Of a stretch of 64,000 bases of DNA, positions 1 to 11,567 are shown piece after piece. The DNA comes from Chalara sp. BL73 (lineage: Eukaryota > Ascomycota > Leotiomycetes > Helotiales). Below the pieces are notes generated by a model. It was not told the DNA's origin. It saw only the letters and a program-made list of their open reading frames with translations, and ran no database searches. Each line of letters begins with the position of its first letter. Within the stretch, counting starts at the first letter, position 1. The stretch covers positions 62,001-126,000 of the forward strand of contig CAKJVC010000006.1 of assembly GCA_918026815.1 (NCBI GenBank), read 5' to 3'. The translations under genes were made by a program, and so were the position numbers.

Positions 1-320
1 ATATTTGGACCCCACACGCTTTTAAGGTAACCGTAAGGACTTGAATAGGTACTAAATTAAATTAAGCAATAACACATTTTGCGGGGTATTATGTACCCCA
101 GTCTTGCCTGGAGAGCTAAGCTCCACAGTTCCCATGACTAAGTAGAAAAAACTATGCGCTAGACGGGGAGCTTGGAATTTAGTTGAGAAAGGCGATACCA
201 TATAATACCTGTTGCGATCTGCATTCTTACTTCTGAATTCTGCCAGGCATTGATTACCCGTTTCAAAATCACAATCTGTCCCTGCTTTCCTGAAATTTAC
301 ATCCACATTTATTGTTCACA

Positions 321-2229
321 ATGGCAGTTGGCCTGCTAGAGAGCAAGAGCAACGAACATCCCCCAGGAACCGTTCTCTTGGCCGACGATGAGTCTCTAAC
401 TGATTCCACTGAAGCAGTCGTTTCTCGTACGCTGAAGCATGGGCATGGAAGAAACTCGCATATAGTCCTTGTACCTCAGCCGTCTGATGATCCAAATGAT
501 CCACTGGTATGTATAAGCAACAAACTCTCGTCACGTATTAAGAAGTGACTCACTAACTTCTCATAGAACTGGTCTATCTATTATCGTGATTTTGTACTAC
601 TGGCCTTTGTGTTTTGTACCTTCACCTTCGCTGGGGCCATTGGGCCATTATTATCTCCGGTCGCCTTCCAGCTAGTCGTCCAATACAACGAATCTTTCAA
701 AAGAGTCTCGCTTTTAACAGGATGGCAACTACTCACAGTGGCGTTGGTGGGCTTTTTTATTTCTCCCACGGCCAAGAAATATGGGAAACGGCCAGTTCTA
801 ATTGCTACATCTGCCGTTGGGACCGCTGGAAGTATCTGGCTCATCTACGCTGGTTCTTACAATAGCATACTTGGAGCCCGAGTGCTACAGGGCATTGGCG
901 TGTCATTTGTGGGTCATCCCATCGTCAAGGTATTGTGTGAGCTAATAAATAGCAGTACGAAAGCATAGGCTTTGGATTGATTGCGGACATGTATTGTGTA
1001 CATGAACGTGGGACAAGAATTGCGGCATTTCTGTTTCCTCTAGGAGCATTCAATGTCCTATGCCCCATGATTTCGGGCGTTGTTGCCCAGAATCTTGGTA
1101 TGAGGTGGATGTTTAAAGTCATGGCTATTTTTGCAGGAGTTGCGTATGTATCATCTTAGAATCCTATTTTGCAACGTTAATATACTAATTATCATAGCTT
1201 TGCCGTCGTTCTCTTCTGTATACCTGAAACTGCCTACGTTCGGGATTCCATATACAACATCGATGCTGCCTCTGTTGAGCATCTTGGGGACTTGGCTAGC
1301 AAGCAAGCCGAGTCTGGACTAGCGGCTGAGGTCGAAGAGGTTGCTATTGGTCATACGGATACACAACAGGGGTTGAGGATTCGCAAAAAGTCTTACTCTC
1401 AAATCCTTTTGCCATCTTTTCAATCTTATTCAAACCAAAGCATGATTGGCATCATTCTGGCACCATTAAAGCTATTCTTGAACCCTGCCGTTATATGGGT
1501 ATTAGATTCATGATACTTTAGCAAACATCTGACTGACCATTACTCTAGGCATGCTTTACACAAGGCGCAATTTCTGCATGGACTGTAGCCGTTTCATTCT
1601 TGTTGGCACAAATATTTGCTGTGCCGCCATACAACTACAATCCTGCACAAATTGGATATCTTTATGCAGGCGCTATGATAGGCGGACTTGTCGCCGAAGT
1701 CTTTTGTATTTTACTAAACGATAATGCAGCAAAATCACTTGCACGTCGAAATAAGGGAATATATGAACGTGAGTAATTCTAGGGGTGTTGTGTACCAGCC
1801 GCATAAGCTAACCACTCTACAGCTGAATTCCGTCTATGGCTGATAGTCCCTATGCTAGCCACAGGAATCATCGGGTTCTACGGTTTCGGTGGAAGCATCG
1901 TAGCAGGCTATGGGCCAATAGTTGCGAGCATGTTTTACGGCTTCATCACTGCATCCTTGATCTTCTCGCATGTTGCAAGTGGATCTTACATGACAGACGC
2001 ATTCCGCAATCAAAGCGTGGAGATATTTATAGATATTATGGTTTTCAAGAACATTTTGTTTTTTGTCTTCAGCTTGTTTGTTAACGATTGGCTGGCAAAA
2101 GACGGCCCTTTGAAGGTATTCAACGTTATTGGAGGGTTACAGATTGTTATTGCTTTTATGACTGTTCCTCTTTTTATTTTTGGCAAGAGGAACCGAGCTC
2201 TGATGCACAGACTGAGGGTTACAAATTAA
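321..2229 (+). CDS. MFS transporter, DHA1-type (HOL1/polyamine-transporter-like)
   Basis: Probably a 12-helix plasma-membrane H+ antiporter of the DHA1 branch. I join exons 321-506, 567-908, 956-1143, 1198-1498, 1549-1768 and 1823-2229 (547 aa, all phases consistent). Seen: a cytosolic N-terminus ending in the DPNDPLNWS motif that precedes helix 1 in this family, YGKRPVLI after helix 2, the conserved block YESIGFGLIADMYCVHERG after the third splice, and IPETAYVRD at the central loop. The 909-955 intron uses GTGGGT; a tempting GTATTG donor at 930 would put the frame into a stop. The first ATG is at 321. Substrate is not predictable from sequence: relatives move polyamines, drugs or siderophores. 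The gene stands alone at the window edge, so no partner is suggested. Family assignment is firm, substrate is not. Confidence 0.88.
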
Positions 2230-4476
2230 TTTTGAGGCTAATATTAGAAACACCTATCGTTCTTAGTGGTTTAAAGCTATGTAGCATAATTAAAGGAAGT
2301 TGTTGACGCAAGCACCAGCTATTATCAAACAGCTCTGAAGATAGGATAATTACACAGTAGTTATTCCTTATCCGCCACCTGAATGAAAGAAAAGCACTAA
2401 GAGATGCGAAGTTTGGTACTCATTGCCACAGCTCTTAAGAAAGCGTTGACTTCAACCAGGAAGGTCCTCAGACACTATAGCATATAGAGGTTACCTCCTC
2501 TATGCATAGGCGATCGGATATCCAAGTATTAGTGAACATGTGAGCAGCAAGAGAGTATTTACCACGATATTCGGGCAGGCGCTGAGAAGGCCGGGGTGCA
2601 CCGACTATGTCTTCGCTAATTATACAAGAGTAAAAATACCACCGAAGTTAAATAGATCGATAGCGACAGCAACTTTGTCGACTTTATAACTAAAAGCAAG
2701 CATCTACAGCTTTAAAACAGTTAAACACGAACTACTTAAATCTGAAAGTTGTAAAATAAGTGGAACGAGAAAAAAAAAAGGGCAAAAAATAGCACGGTTC
2801 TTTGGCTTTTTAAAAAAGTCGCCAGTGTTAGTACAAGTAAATAGCACACCTCGCAACGCACGGACTACATAGGCATATACTGCCAGGTGCCATACTGGTA
2901 TATGTAGTAGGATAAGCTATTTAACAGGCGACGGCGCATATTGTAACTTTTTGGCCCGCTTAGTGCAGTGGTAAAGCTTTCCAGTACAGCATCTGACATA
3001 TACTTTTGTACGTAGCAGTAGACTTAGAATTATTATTAAAAACAAGTCAACCATTTACAACGAGCATACTAGCACTGCGCAAAGATCGTGGTGCTACGTG
3101 CCCCGTGGGTAACCGACTTGAGCGAATACAAGTTATCAAAAATCGAAAAGTATCACTTATAGAGTGATACAAACAGTGACTTGCAACATTATGTTAAGTG
3201 CCAGATTTTTCACCAACTATCCTAAGGGCGCCGCCCTTTTGGCTCATACAATGCTGTTACATCTTGTCCATTCATTTAATTATAGCTTGCCACTCCCGTG
3301 GGCGCAGCTCGCATTTTCGGGAAATATAACCATTCGAAATGATGTGATTTTGCCAATTGCATTGCAAAGATAGTCATGAAGCAAGCGAACTAGACGTAAG
3401 CTTTACTACGATTCCACAGCCTCGCTCTGTACAAAAACAAGAGCTTACATAGATTGCACAGTACGTACAAATAACAATCTTTAAGAGGCTATGTCCCTTT
3501 AACAAATTTGTTGATTTGAATGTTCCTTATTTCTGCCTCAGCATCCTCGACCAAAGCTATTTCCACTATTACCACCTTATCCAGAAGTTTGTACCTCTCT
3601 CAAAAAGTTTGCAGGTCGATGCTTCCATTCCTGAAGGCAATCCCCTTTCTTATAGAAGTGTCTAGAAGCAAGGGAAGGCGCCAAGCAAAGCCGTCTTTAA
3701 TTGATATATGATGTTTGTTCATGGATGCTAAAATAGGTCTTGGGAATATATACGTGATTCCCAAGGGTCCTTGTTGCTGCCCAGAACTTGAACGCCATTA
3801 AGTTGACATTATGTGGAAAGCCATAGGGAGACTGCCGAGAGGTTCATGCTTGCTCTAAGATTTGCGACATAATTCTAGGTGCGATACGCAATATATCAGA
3901 TCATAAGAAACAAATATATAGAACTGTCTGTAGAGCCAGGCATCCACGCTAGGGGATTCTACCTTAGAATAGTTTTGCTCCATAGCTGCTAGTCCCTCAG
4001 ACGTCAATACAATTAATACTTGCACTTTTGTTTATCATAGGATTCATTACGTGAATAGCCGGATCAGGACATTAGGAGCCTTTTCCCGGTGTATGTGGGC
4101 CTCTACAACTTCAAATACTCAAGCAAAGAGTTCATTGCTTGAAACCTGCCATAATATGTAACTATAGATAGACTAATCGCCCGTATTGCTGCACGTCTGT
4201 TCCAGATACGTTTGATTGACCAAAGAGAACAGGACTTGAAGCCGAGTTGAGACTCGGCCCCTTAGACCAACTCCATGTTTTTCGTGCTATTGATTTACCA
4301 TTGACCATAAGGGGGTCGGTTCCCGGACAACGCATTTCTGGTATACAAAATAATACATGCTTTTACTATAACACATGGTACAGTACATCGAAATTTTATG
4401 AGTCTGGTGAGATATGCAAGGAATTTTTTCTTCACAGATAATCAATACATCCTTTTTTTTCTGTAATAAGAGAGAA
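2230..4476. other. Gene-poor AT-rich intergenic stretch
   Basis: No reading frame here resembles a protein; open frames are under 70 codons and lack splice-compatible continuations. The DNA is AT-rich with poly-A runs near 2769 and 2811. At about 3150-3170 there is an 8-bp perfect inverted repeat (GTATCACT / AGTGATAC) around a 5-nt loop. At about 2952 a sequence resembles a pol III A box but has no matching B box. It may be decayed transposon sequence; I cannot name a family. Confidence 0.5.
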
Positions 4477-4762
4477 CCTGAGGTTTAACCCAGTTTAAAT
4501 CCCTACAATTTAGCAATTCTGACTAGCGAGATTTCTGCGATGTAGTCTTGTGGAGAGACAAATAAATTTCGCGACTTTCTCTCAAATCGGCACTGTATGC
4601 GAGACACACTTACAACTTAACACCTGAGGTTTAAACCAGTTTAAATCCTTACAAGTTGACAGTTCTGACTCGCGAGATCTTTGCGATGTAGTGTTGTGGA
4701 GAGACAAGTAAATTTCGCGACTTTCTCTCAAATCGGCAATGCATGCGAGACACTTACAACTT
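4477..4762. repeat. Tandem duplication, two copies of about 146 bp
   Basis: Copy 1 runs about 4477-4622 and copy 2 about 4623-4762. Both begin CCTGAGGTTTAA and contain CAGTTTAAATCC, GCGATGTAGT, TTGTGGAGAGACAA and a long identical block from TAAATTTCGCGAC to CTCAAATCGGCA. By eye they differ at about a dozen positions, mostly transitions, plus a 2-nt indel. No ORF spans them. The AT-rich GTTTAAAC-like starts and transition bias would fit an old duplication touched by RIP, but that is inference. Confidence 0.85.
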
Positions 4763-5251
4763 GGCGCTTATTTTGTACGACACTAATCCTTCGGACGTTC
4801 AGGTGAACATACCGAGGTACAGCGGCTAGAAGTTGGGATAGCATTAGTTGGGCTAGCATGTTTGGAGAATTACCTGATTTTGCTAATATCAGTAAGATAT
4901 GGGATACAACATTGAAGTGTTTGTACAGGGGAGCTCGCTTGGCAGCCATGATGGCCCATCTTTCCTTGCAAAGTAGCAAGATCTCACTTGCAGTATGGTA
5001 AGCACAAGACTTTTCTCACTATATCGAACGCGCGACTTGAGGTAGCAATATGGAGAAGGAAAGGACTCGGATCTTCTGATCTTATGAAGAAGTATAGGTT
5101 GACTGATGAGACCAAAAAACTATAAAGGAGAGACATTTTTCCTCTCTGAAATTTCCATCCCCAGCCTTCACTCGATCATCCAGACTACAGCAGCCTCCAT
5201 CAACAAATTCACTTCAAAGCTCACTTTCAAGTTCCCTTTTTAACCACCAAC
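4763..5251. other. Upstream region of the small secreted protein gene
   Basis: No coding sequence is supported. The last part serves as promoter and 5' leader of the gene at 5252, with a TATA-like element at 5121 and a CT/CA-rich leader (about 5140-5250) typical of well-expressed fungal genes. Confidence 0.5.
5121..5126 (+). promoter_or_regulatory. TATA-box candidate for the secreted protein gene
   Basis: TATAAA lies about 126 nt upstream of the ATG at 5252, followed by a pyrimidine-rich leader. Spacing is reasonable for a fungal TATA promoter with a leader near 100 nt. No experimental support. Confidence 0.45.
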
Positions 5252-5904
5252 ATGAAGTCCTTCTCAATCTTTGTTGCTGCCTCGCTCTCTGCTCTTGCCC
5301 TCGCCTCGCCTGTCGAACTTGACCGTCGAGAGCTGAGCAATGTTGTAGTCGCCTTGGCTGATGATCATAGCTTCCCTGGCAATATCTTTGTTGACGCTGC
5401 CACTGGCGTTGTCACCGTTGGGATTACTGGTAACGAGACTACCAGCAAAAGGGACGTTGAGAAGCGTGCTCTGACTCATATTGATGTCTACTTTGGTATA
5501 CTCAGCACACAATAAGAGCTAATGAATGCACTGTAGCTAATTTTGGGAACCAGACTCCAACTTTAATGGCCGTCACGAGGCTCTGCAGACTGAAACTCAA
5601 CGATGCTGTTGGTAGTCCAAATTTGAAGCAAGATGTATTATCACTGACAGTGAATGGCAGACGGTCTCGGTAATGGCTGGGAAGATTCCATTAGTTCTGT
5701 CCGGGTGTACTCACCATATTCCTGCGACTTCTACAAGTAAGTGTTCACCACTCAGAATCGCTTTCCATTTACTAACCTCAGAACAATAGTGCAAGAGGTT
5801 GCTCTGGCTCTGAGGGTGTGCTGCACATCCAAGGTACTAACAACCTTGCATATGTCGGTGATGGCTCCAACGACAGAATATCCAGCTACCGTTGCTACGA
5901 CTAG
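5252..5904 (+). CDS. Small secreted cysteine protein with Kex2-like pro-region
   Basis: Predicted extracellular protein of unknown role. Exons 5252-5495, 5537-5611, 5661-5736 and 5790-5904 give about 169 aa with consistent phases. Seen: a signal peptide (MKSFSIFVAASLSALALAS), a pro-segment rich in V/G/T, then a dibasic stretch KRDVEKR ending near residue 73, a likely Kex2 cleavage site. The mature part has four cysteines (RLC, YSC, RGC, YRC) and the repeated theme SSVRVYS... / SSYRCYD, which resembles small beta-sandwich (crystallin-like) secreted proteins of fungi. That fold is an inference from pattern only. The final intron uses GTAAGT and an ACTAAC branch. It could be an effector-like, cell-wall or antimicrobial protein; nothing in the flanks decides. 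Gene structure is good, function unknown. Confidence 0.75.
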
Positions 5905-6631
5905 AGGGGAATGAGTAAGTCGTCTAAGAGATACTTGTACAAATTGCAAGTCAGGTTTATCCATCATAAGTAAGCCTAAGAAAAAGGAGCGGAGGAGAAG
6001 ATGATACTGGAGGATGTGGTTAGCCAAAATGCCTTTCTTTGACATGTTGTCTTTCAACAAGATGACTAGTTCTTTAATTGAATATATCTTCCTAACCTGC
6101 GTTCCATTTAATTCAGTACAATTCTGACAGCCCCTCATGCTAGCTCCTGAAGCTAACCCTTATTCCTAACCCATGTGCCTAACCCATGTAGCTAATCCCC
6201 ATTCCTAGCCTATGTAGCCAACCCACCTTGATGCCCCCGCAAGTTGGGGCTAGAAAGAATGGGTACAGGGAGTGGACAGTTCTCTAGTCAATGCGGTTAG
6301 ACTAGATATGATGTCCTACAATATGATTCAACAAGAGAAGTAATTAAGCAAAAAAGGATTATGGTTTGGGAGACTTGTGCTAGCTAGATGAATGTAATTC
6401 CACCATGTACTCTTAAATTGAAGCAGGGAGTGGCCTCGGATATATGACACCTTCACGACAAAAATATCTACAGCCCGTGAAATTGGTTATGCGAGATCTA
6501 CGGGAAAAGCCTCTGGTTCATCTATTCGTTAGCCTTCAACTCGGTAATTACAGCCTTCTGCCACTCACCCGCGGATAGCAATGTTGACTTCTGCCAAGTA
6601 ACTCACAGACCTGATAATCCTGCTACGGTTT
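5905..6631. other. Intergenic; short degenerate repeats
   Basis: No gene is supported. Around 6148-6225 a run of near-repeats of the type CCTAACCCATGT occurs four or five times with drift (CTAACCC, CTAATCCC, CCAACCC), probably a decayed minisatellite. It superficially recalls telomeric CCCTAA but is not a telomere array. The rest is the 3' flank shared by two convergent genes. Confidence 0.4.
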
Positions 6632-8030
6632 CTACAACCTATACACCAAGCCTTCCTTCGAGCCAACATTTCCTGCACAAAGCCTCTCCCACCCTCCCTC
6701 AATTCCTGACCCCCCTTCAACTCCGTCGCCCCACACAATCTGCATATCTGCAGTATTTTGTTCAACCCCAGCGAGCCATTTCTCCCACTCTGTATCCATA
6801 TCATCGAAATACTTCTTCTCGCCATATCGTGCCATGATAGTATCCTGTATTCCTGCGGTATTATATTGAATCTTCCCGAGTTTAACCATGTTTTCTCTTG
6901 TCGCAAGCATTTCGTCGGGTGTATATACCTAGATAATCAACAGCGGAAATTGAAGGGGTCAAGCTGGGTGTAGGTACTTTTTGTTGACTTCCAATCTGTA
7001 ATATCACAACCTTGACATTTTTGAAGTTATCATTGCTTTTAATCGACTCAAGAAGCTCAACCAAAGCATGTTCCCTTGCGCCAAAATCCACAACAACGAC
7101 CTTCTCAGCCTTCAATGCCGATATCCACTCTACACCTTCCTTCAACTCACCATAAGCCACCGTTTCAGTCTCAATTCTAGATTCGACATTCTTCATCCCA
7201 ACTTCGGCTGTGACTTGCAATAACCCTAATGGCCCACTCTCTGGCCGCCGAGAAGAGACATGGTATGTAAATGAGCGGGCGGTCTTACTCGACGCACTCA
7301 TACTCACAACAACGGCCGATCTCAAATCCGCATCTCCAGCTGTCCATGTCCCTCCCAAACCTAATGGATGTACCGGCTCAATGCCCTTATCGTATGAAAA
7401 CACGTATTTATTCAATAAATAAGCGCCTTGCCAGACACCCCTAAACAATGCCGTCCACCCCATCTTCTCATCATCAATAGAGTCCTTCTGTATGATATAT
7501 CTGTTATAAATCGTCATTAACTTTTGTCGATGAGGGCTAGTCTCAATCCAATGTCCTTCGACACCCGCCGCTTTGAGCTGCAGCTGAACAGCAGTTGTGG
7601 ATGTTGGCCAAAATCCCCAAATGAGAGAGTTACAGGGTATACTGGTGGTGGACTGGAGCACATTTGCGTAACCCCAAGCGGGGACTATTCCCCAGAGTGA
7701 GGTGTCGTTGTACGGAGGAGGCGAGGAGGAGGGGGCCGGGTAGCTATCCCACCTGGTTCACAATAAGTCAGTTTTATACATGGAATTCCTGAGGGTAGTT
7801 GAAAGGTTAGATATGATGACTCTAGGGAAGCAAACGAACCAACGCAGCATAGTTCCTCCTCGAGCATAGCTGAGGTTGTTCGAAGTGAGACTGATGAGTT
7901 CGGTACGGACAAGTATCGAAGATGGCGGAAGCTCGACTGTTGCTGAGCTTCTCGGAACATCAAAAACAGCATGTTCGTTGTTATTACTCTTTGAAATCAC
8001 ATGCACCCTGTCCATCTTGTCTGCCTTCAT
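6632..8030 (-). CDS. DUF2855 family protein
   Basis: A protein of the uncharacterised DUF2855 family, common in fungi and bacteria and distantly like the NAD(P)-binding core of medium-chain reductases (family-level knowledge, no known reaction). Exons 8030-7840, 7752-6978 and 6928-6632 give 420 aa; all three phases agree and splicing restores the LRWWDSYPAP and KVYTPDEMLA motifs. Seen: N-terminal beta-rich part, SLIWGFWPTST and KVVVVDFGAREHAL (a Rossmann-like strand followed by an acidic residue), and a charged C-terminus. Length matches or slightly exceeds the usual family length. It is convergent with the secreted protein gene and alone on its strand, so context adds little. Confidence 0.85.
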
Positions 8031-10266
8031 GAGGCTCCGAGCTCACTTAAATTTGAATATTAACGAAAAAAAAAACCTTCCGATGGTGGTGTTTGGAGTA
8101 TAATTTATCGGATCTAGAGTAGAAATCGAAGTACCCCTCAGTGAAATCATAAGGTTGGTTCTATGTTTGTTCTGCAGGCCAAGACCGGCTATATTGCATT
8201 GTGCGAGGTTAACGAACGGTTCGAGCGGCCGCTCATGTGCAACAGAAGTTTTGGGGGCTGAAAATGTTCCATGTGGATTGCAACGGCTTATAGAATGGGA
8301 TAGAGTGATGGCCAGTCAGAAATTGTGCATAATTCGAATCGTAAGTTTTATATCTATTTTTAGACATCGCTTAGAGAAAAACAATTTTATGCATCTCCAA
8401 AGCATTTTCTATAATCATAGACCATTCAATTATGCAACAAAACACTACCGCCCAAATTTTAACCTTAGGAGTATTGAGAGCGTATGCTGACTGGGGTATT
8501 GAGTTTTTCAATACACTTTGAATCGTACGAATGCTGCTATACAGAAAAGACTTTGCCAAACGGTCGAGCTGTGCGGCCCACATACACCGAGATCTGATAC
8601 TTGATAAAATATTCACATGCTTCACTGCCATCTACGGAGTACTCTCCAACAGCCTGACAACCAACTCGCGCCTTTTGTCCTCGATCTGAACTTTTTTGTA
8701 TCAAGTGCTTGTCTGCCTGTGGATGTTTATCAATTGTCAACAGCGAGGTGCGCATGCCTTGTTTTTCAAACAATAAGCGAGCTCATGTGTATGCTTCAGA
8801 ACTTCAACTGAAAACAGTCCCCTTCCCTTTGCTGTACTTTGGAATGCAATGGTAATCGCATTCCTCCAAGCAATATACCCGTACTGTATCACATTTCCGA
8901 GTACCGCTAATCGGACATACGGAGGTACCCCCCAAGAAAGTATACCAAGACAATTTTTGGACGTCGTGTTCGAAAAGTCTCACCCGAGCAAGAGCCGGTG
9001 GGACAAGCGTGAAGATTTTGCCCTGCACATGCAATGGTCACTGATTTATCATTTGGTCACCATGATGATACTCACTTTACGTTGCAAGCGCATACTTATT
9101 TTTATTTGTGTCTTCGATCTGGCTGGTACACACATCCCTTGGAAAGCCAAGCGCTATAAAAGTACGCGAACCCAGAATGGAAAATATAGGGAAGAGTATC
9201 GCTCGAATATGGTCCGTACTGTACCAGGGATCTGTTTCTGCTCAGGAATCGAGGCTATAGGACGAAGCGAGAATATCGCATATTAAAATATCATGGCACC
9301 TCGTTACTTCGGTATAATCTATATGAGAGCCGTGATGATACCGTCTTAATCCGTCCCGTCTAATTAACCAGTCACAATCGTCCCACAAGACACTGGTATA
9401 GATGAAACAGTTCACGTGCTGTGCCATATAGCTCCGAGAAAAGCACCTAAACTTAAACACAGCATATAAAAAGCTTAAGTGCTATCTAACAATAGGACAA
9501 ATCGCTGAACATTCTCTATCTCCTCAACCGTGGGCCAACTCCCTTTTACTCAATTCAAATCATACTATTCAATAAAGGGTTTACCCAGGGAGGAAGCTCT
9601 AGTACTCTCTATCGGTTGTATGAGAAGAACAGAAAGTAGCACCAATATTTCGGAGCCTTTAGTTGGCCCGCTTACTTATGTGCATCCTATTTATTTAGTG
9701 GCCAAGTATAAAAGGCGAAATGCCCAGTACAAGAATATTGTTTCTCTTCGGCGTAGAAAGAAGGGTCTGAACAGGAGACTATGCACGAATAAAGACGCGC
9801 GATAGCTCATTTGTGCGCTTAACATCTTGTTTGTATAACCGGATGACAACGTATTCATTGTGCCACGGGCTTTATAGAACAATATATCAAACTTTGAACC
9901 AGTAGAATATTTGACACTTGGTTAAAGTATTCCGGTTCGAGGGAAGCGGCTCATATTTAAGCGTTTGCCTAATTTAGCCAGATTAGAACTCAGCACCGAC
10001 CAACCAACTACTGTCGACGAAGGGAATGCTCCCCTCTTTCTGTCTGTCCTGCCTAATCTTTGACCTATATTCGCCAGTATTGAAATGATAGACTCCTGGT
10101 TTAATGCCAGAACGATGTCGATCTTGTGAAAATGGCCGAGAAGTGCCGAAGAATTCTATAAAGTCTTGAAGTTCTCCCGAAACTGATACAATAATCCAGT
10201 CCTGTTTCAACATTGCAATCTGCGGAAATAAACACTTAATACATTTCGACCTCCATTTCTATCACC
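8031..10266. other. Intergenic, no recognised gene
   Basis: Several open frames of 60-145 codons exist (longest + strand 8849-9286; - strand 8537-8773), but none shows a signal peptide, known motif or coherent splice extension. I regard them as chance. The last 200 nt form the leader of the esterase gene. No repeats or TIR elements were recognised. Confidence 0.4.
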
Positions 10267-11128
10267 ATGAAGGCTATGTATGGTGCTCTGGCGTTGGCAA
10301 CCCTGTTCGGGTCTGCTTTTGGCCAAGCGAAACTCAAGATAAGTAAGCTGAGATAGATGAAATCTATTGTATAAACGCTTAATCGGATGTGCAGTGCCAC
10401 TTGGCGACAGTATTACAGAAATAACCTGTTGGCGAGCTACAGTATGGGACAATTTAGCCGCAGCGGGACTGACAAGTAGAGTCCAGTTCGTGGGCTCGAT
10501 GACCAACAATCCACAGAACTGCGTAGCGAAAACCCCCGGATGGGACTTGCACCATGAAGGCCATTCGGGATACCTGGCTATTAATATTGCGAATAATAAT
10601 CTTCAGGGTTGGCTCGCTTCCGCGAAGCCGGATGTGGTTATGTTTATGCTCGGAACCAACGATATTGCGCAACAATCGAAGCCTACAGCTGATATCACTG
10701 CAGCATATACCAAAATGGTAGGGCTGATGCGAGCCAGCAACCCCAATATGAAGATCATTGTAAGTGTCGGAGGCAATGGATATGGAAAAGGGAGCTTCTA
10801 ACTTTGCCACTAGATTGACACAGTCATTGCGCTTCCCCTGGCCCAGGCAAGGGTCACAGAACTGAATAATGCAATTCCTGGCTGGGCTAGATCACAAAAT
10901 ACTACCGCATCACCCATCTACATTTCTGATTGTAGCACGGGATACACATCCAGTATGCTAAGAGATGGAGTCCACCCCAACGCACAAGGCGACGCATTAA
11001 TCGCGTCACGACTCTCCCCGGTTCTGATCGACGTAATAAATAAAGCCCTTACCACTGCTCCAAGCACCACTCTTTCGACTGCGACTGTTGCTCCGACTGC
11101 AAGACCTCAGTTTGGCGCAAGGTTGTAG
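10267..11128 (+). CDS. Secreted SGNH esterase, CE3-like
   Basis: Predicted secreted esterase that would remove acetyl groups from plant or other polysaccharides, as CE3 acetylxylan esterases do. Exons 10267-10342, 10395-10759 and 10814-11128 give 251 aa with matching phases. Seen: signal peptide to about residue 19 (ends AFGQA), then block I KIMPLGDSIT with the nucleophile Ser31, a central Gly-rich stretch (block II), block III GTND (Asn114) and block V DGVHPN with Asp198 and His201. All catalytic positions of the SGNH fold are present. The C-terminal tail is Thr/Ala/Ser-rich and short, with no carbohydrate-binding module visible. The first intron splits the ATG codon of IMPLGDS, so an unspliced reading hides the active site. 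Substrate is inferred from the family. Confidence 0.88.
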
Positions 11129-11567
11129 AGAACGGCAAGCAGCATTCTGGAAGTGGTGGGACTACTCGTATCTCAAAATTTTGTAAATATTGAATGGTCA
11201 CTTTGTACATAGTGGAACTGATGAAGCTCTGGGACTGAAAGCTGGCTCCGGCCCAAACAAATATTACAATGGCAAGAGCTTAAATCGTTGTCACTCTTGG
11301 TAGGCTTAACAAGTTCCATCATCAGATCCAGCCTGTAGCGAAATTAAGAAAGAATTAGCAAAGCGCTGTGAAAGTAGTTAGCTTCCTTTAGAGCAGCGAT
11401 GGTTTGAAACATTTTTTTAATATTCTATGAATATGCTCTAGCCGTCTCAAATTGGCATCATAGTCTCGCTTTTGAAAACTCCTGACCCTTTACACCGAAC
11501 TATTATCCTGGTTTCCACGTCGTCATATCAGGCACGGCCAGATTTATTATACCAAAGATTCAACGCA
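11129..11567. other. Convergent 3' flank of esterase and FAS alpha
   Basis: No coding sequence. I specifically looked here for a phosphopantetheinyl transferase domain continuing FAS alpha (reverse strand below 11568) and saw none: frames are broken by stops and the base composition is AT-rich and non-coding. Confidence 0.5.

Noticed and set aside
930..968. 39-nt intron GTATTG...CATAG in the first MFS gene, implying a frameshift
   Set aside because: Using donor 909 and acceptor 955 gives a 47-nt intron, keeps phase and restores the family motif, so the gene is intact.
2952..2980. tRNA or SINE head (GCCCGCTTAGTGCAGTGGTAAAGC-like A box)
   Set aside because: No B box or cloverleaf follows at the right distance; chance similarity or a relic too decayed to call.
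6148..6225. Telomere-like CCTAACCC repeats
   Set aside because: Units are irregular, few, and internal between two normal genes; better explained as a decayed minisatellite.
8849..9286. 145-codon open frame
   Set aside because: No motif, signal peptide, codon bias or splice-compatible neighbour; overlaps other frames of similar quality.
11129..11567. Possible separate PPTase domain after FAS alpha
   Set aside because: No frame shows the expected Asp/Glu metal motifs or sustained coding sequence.
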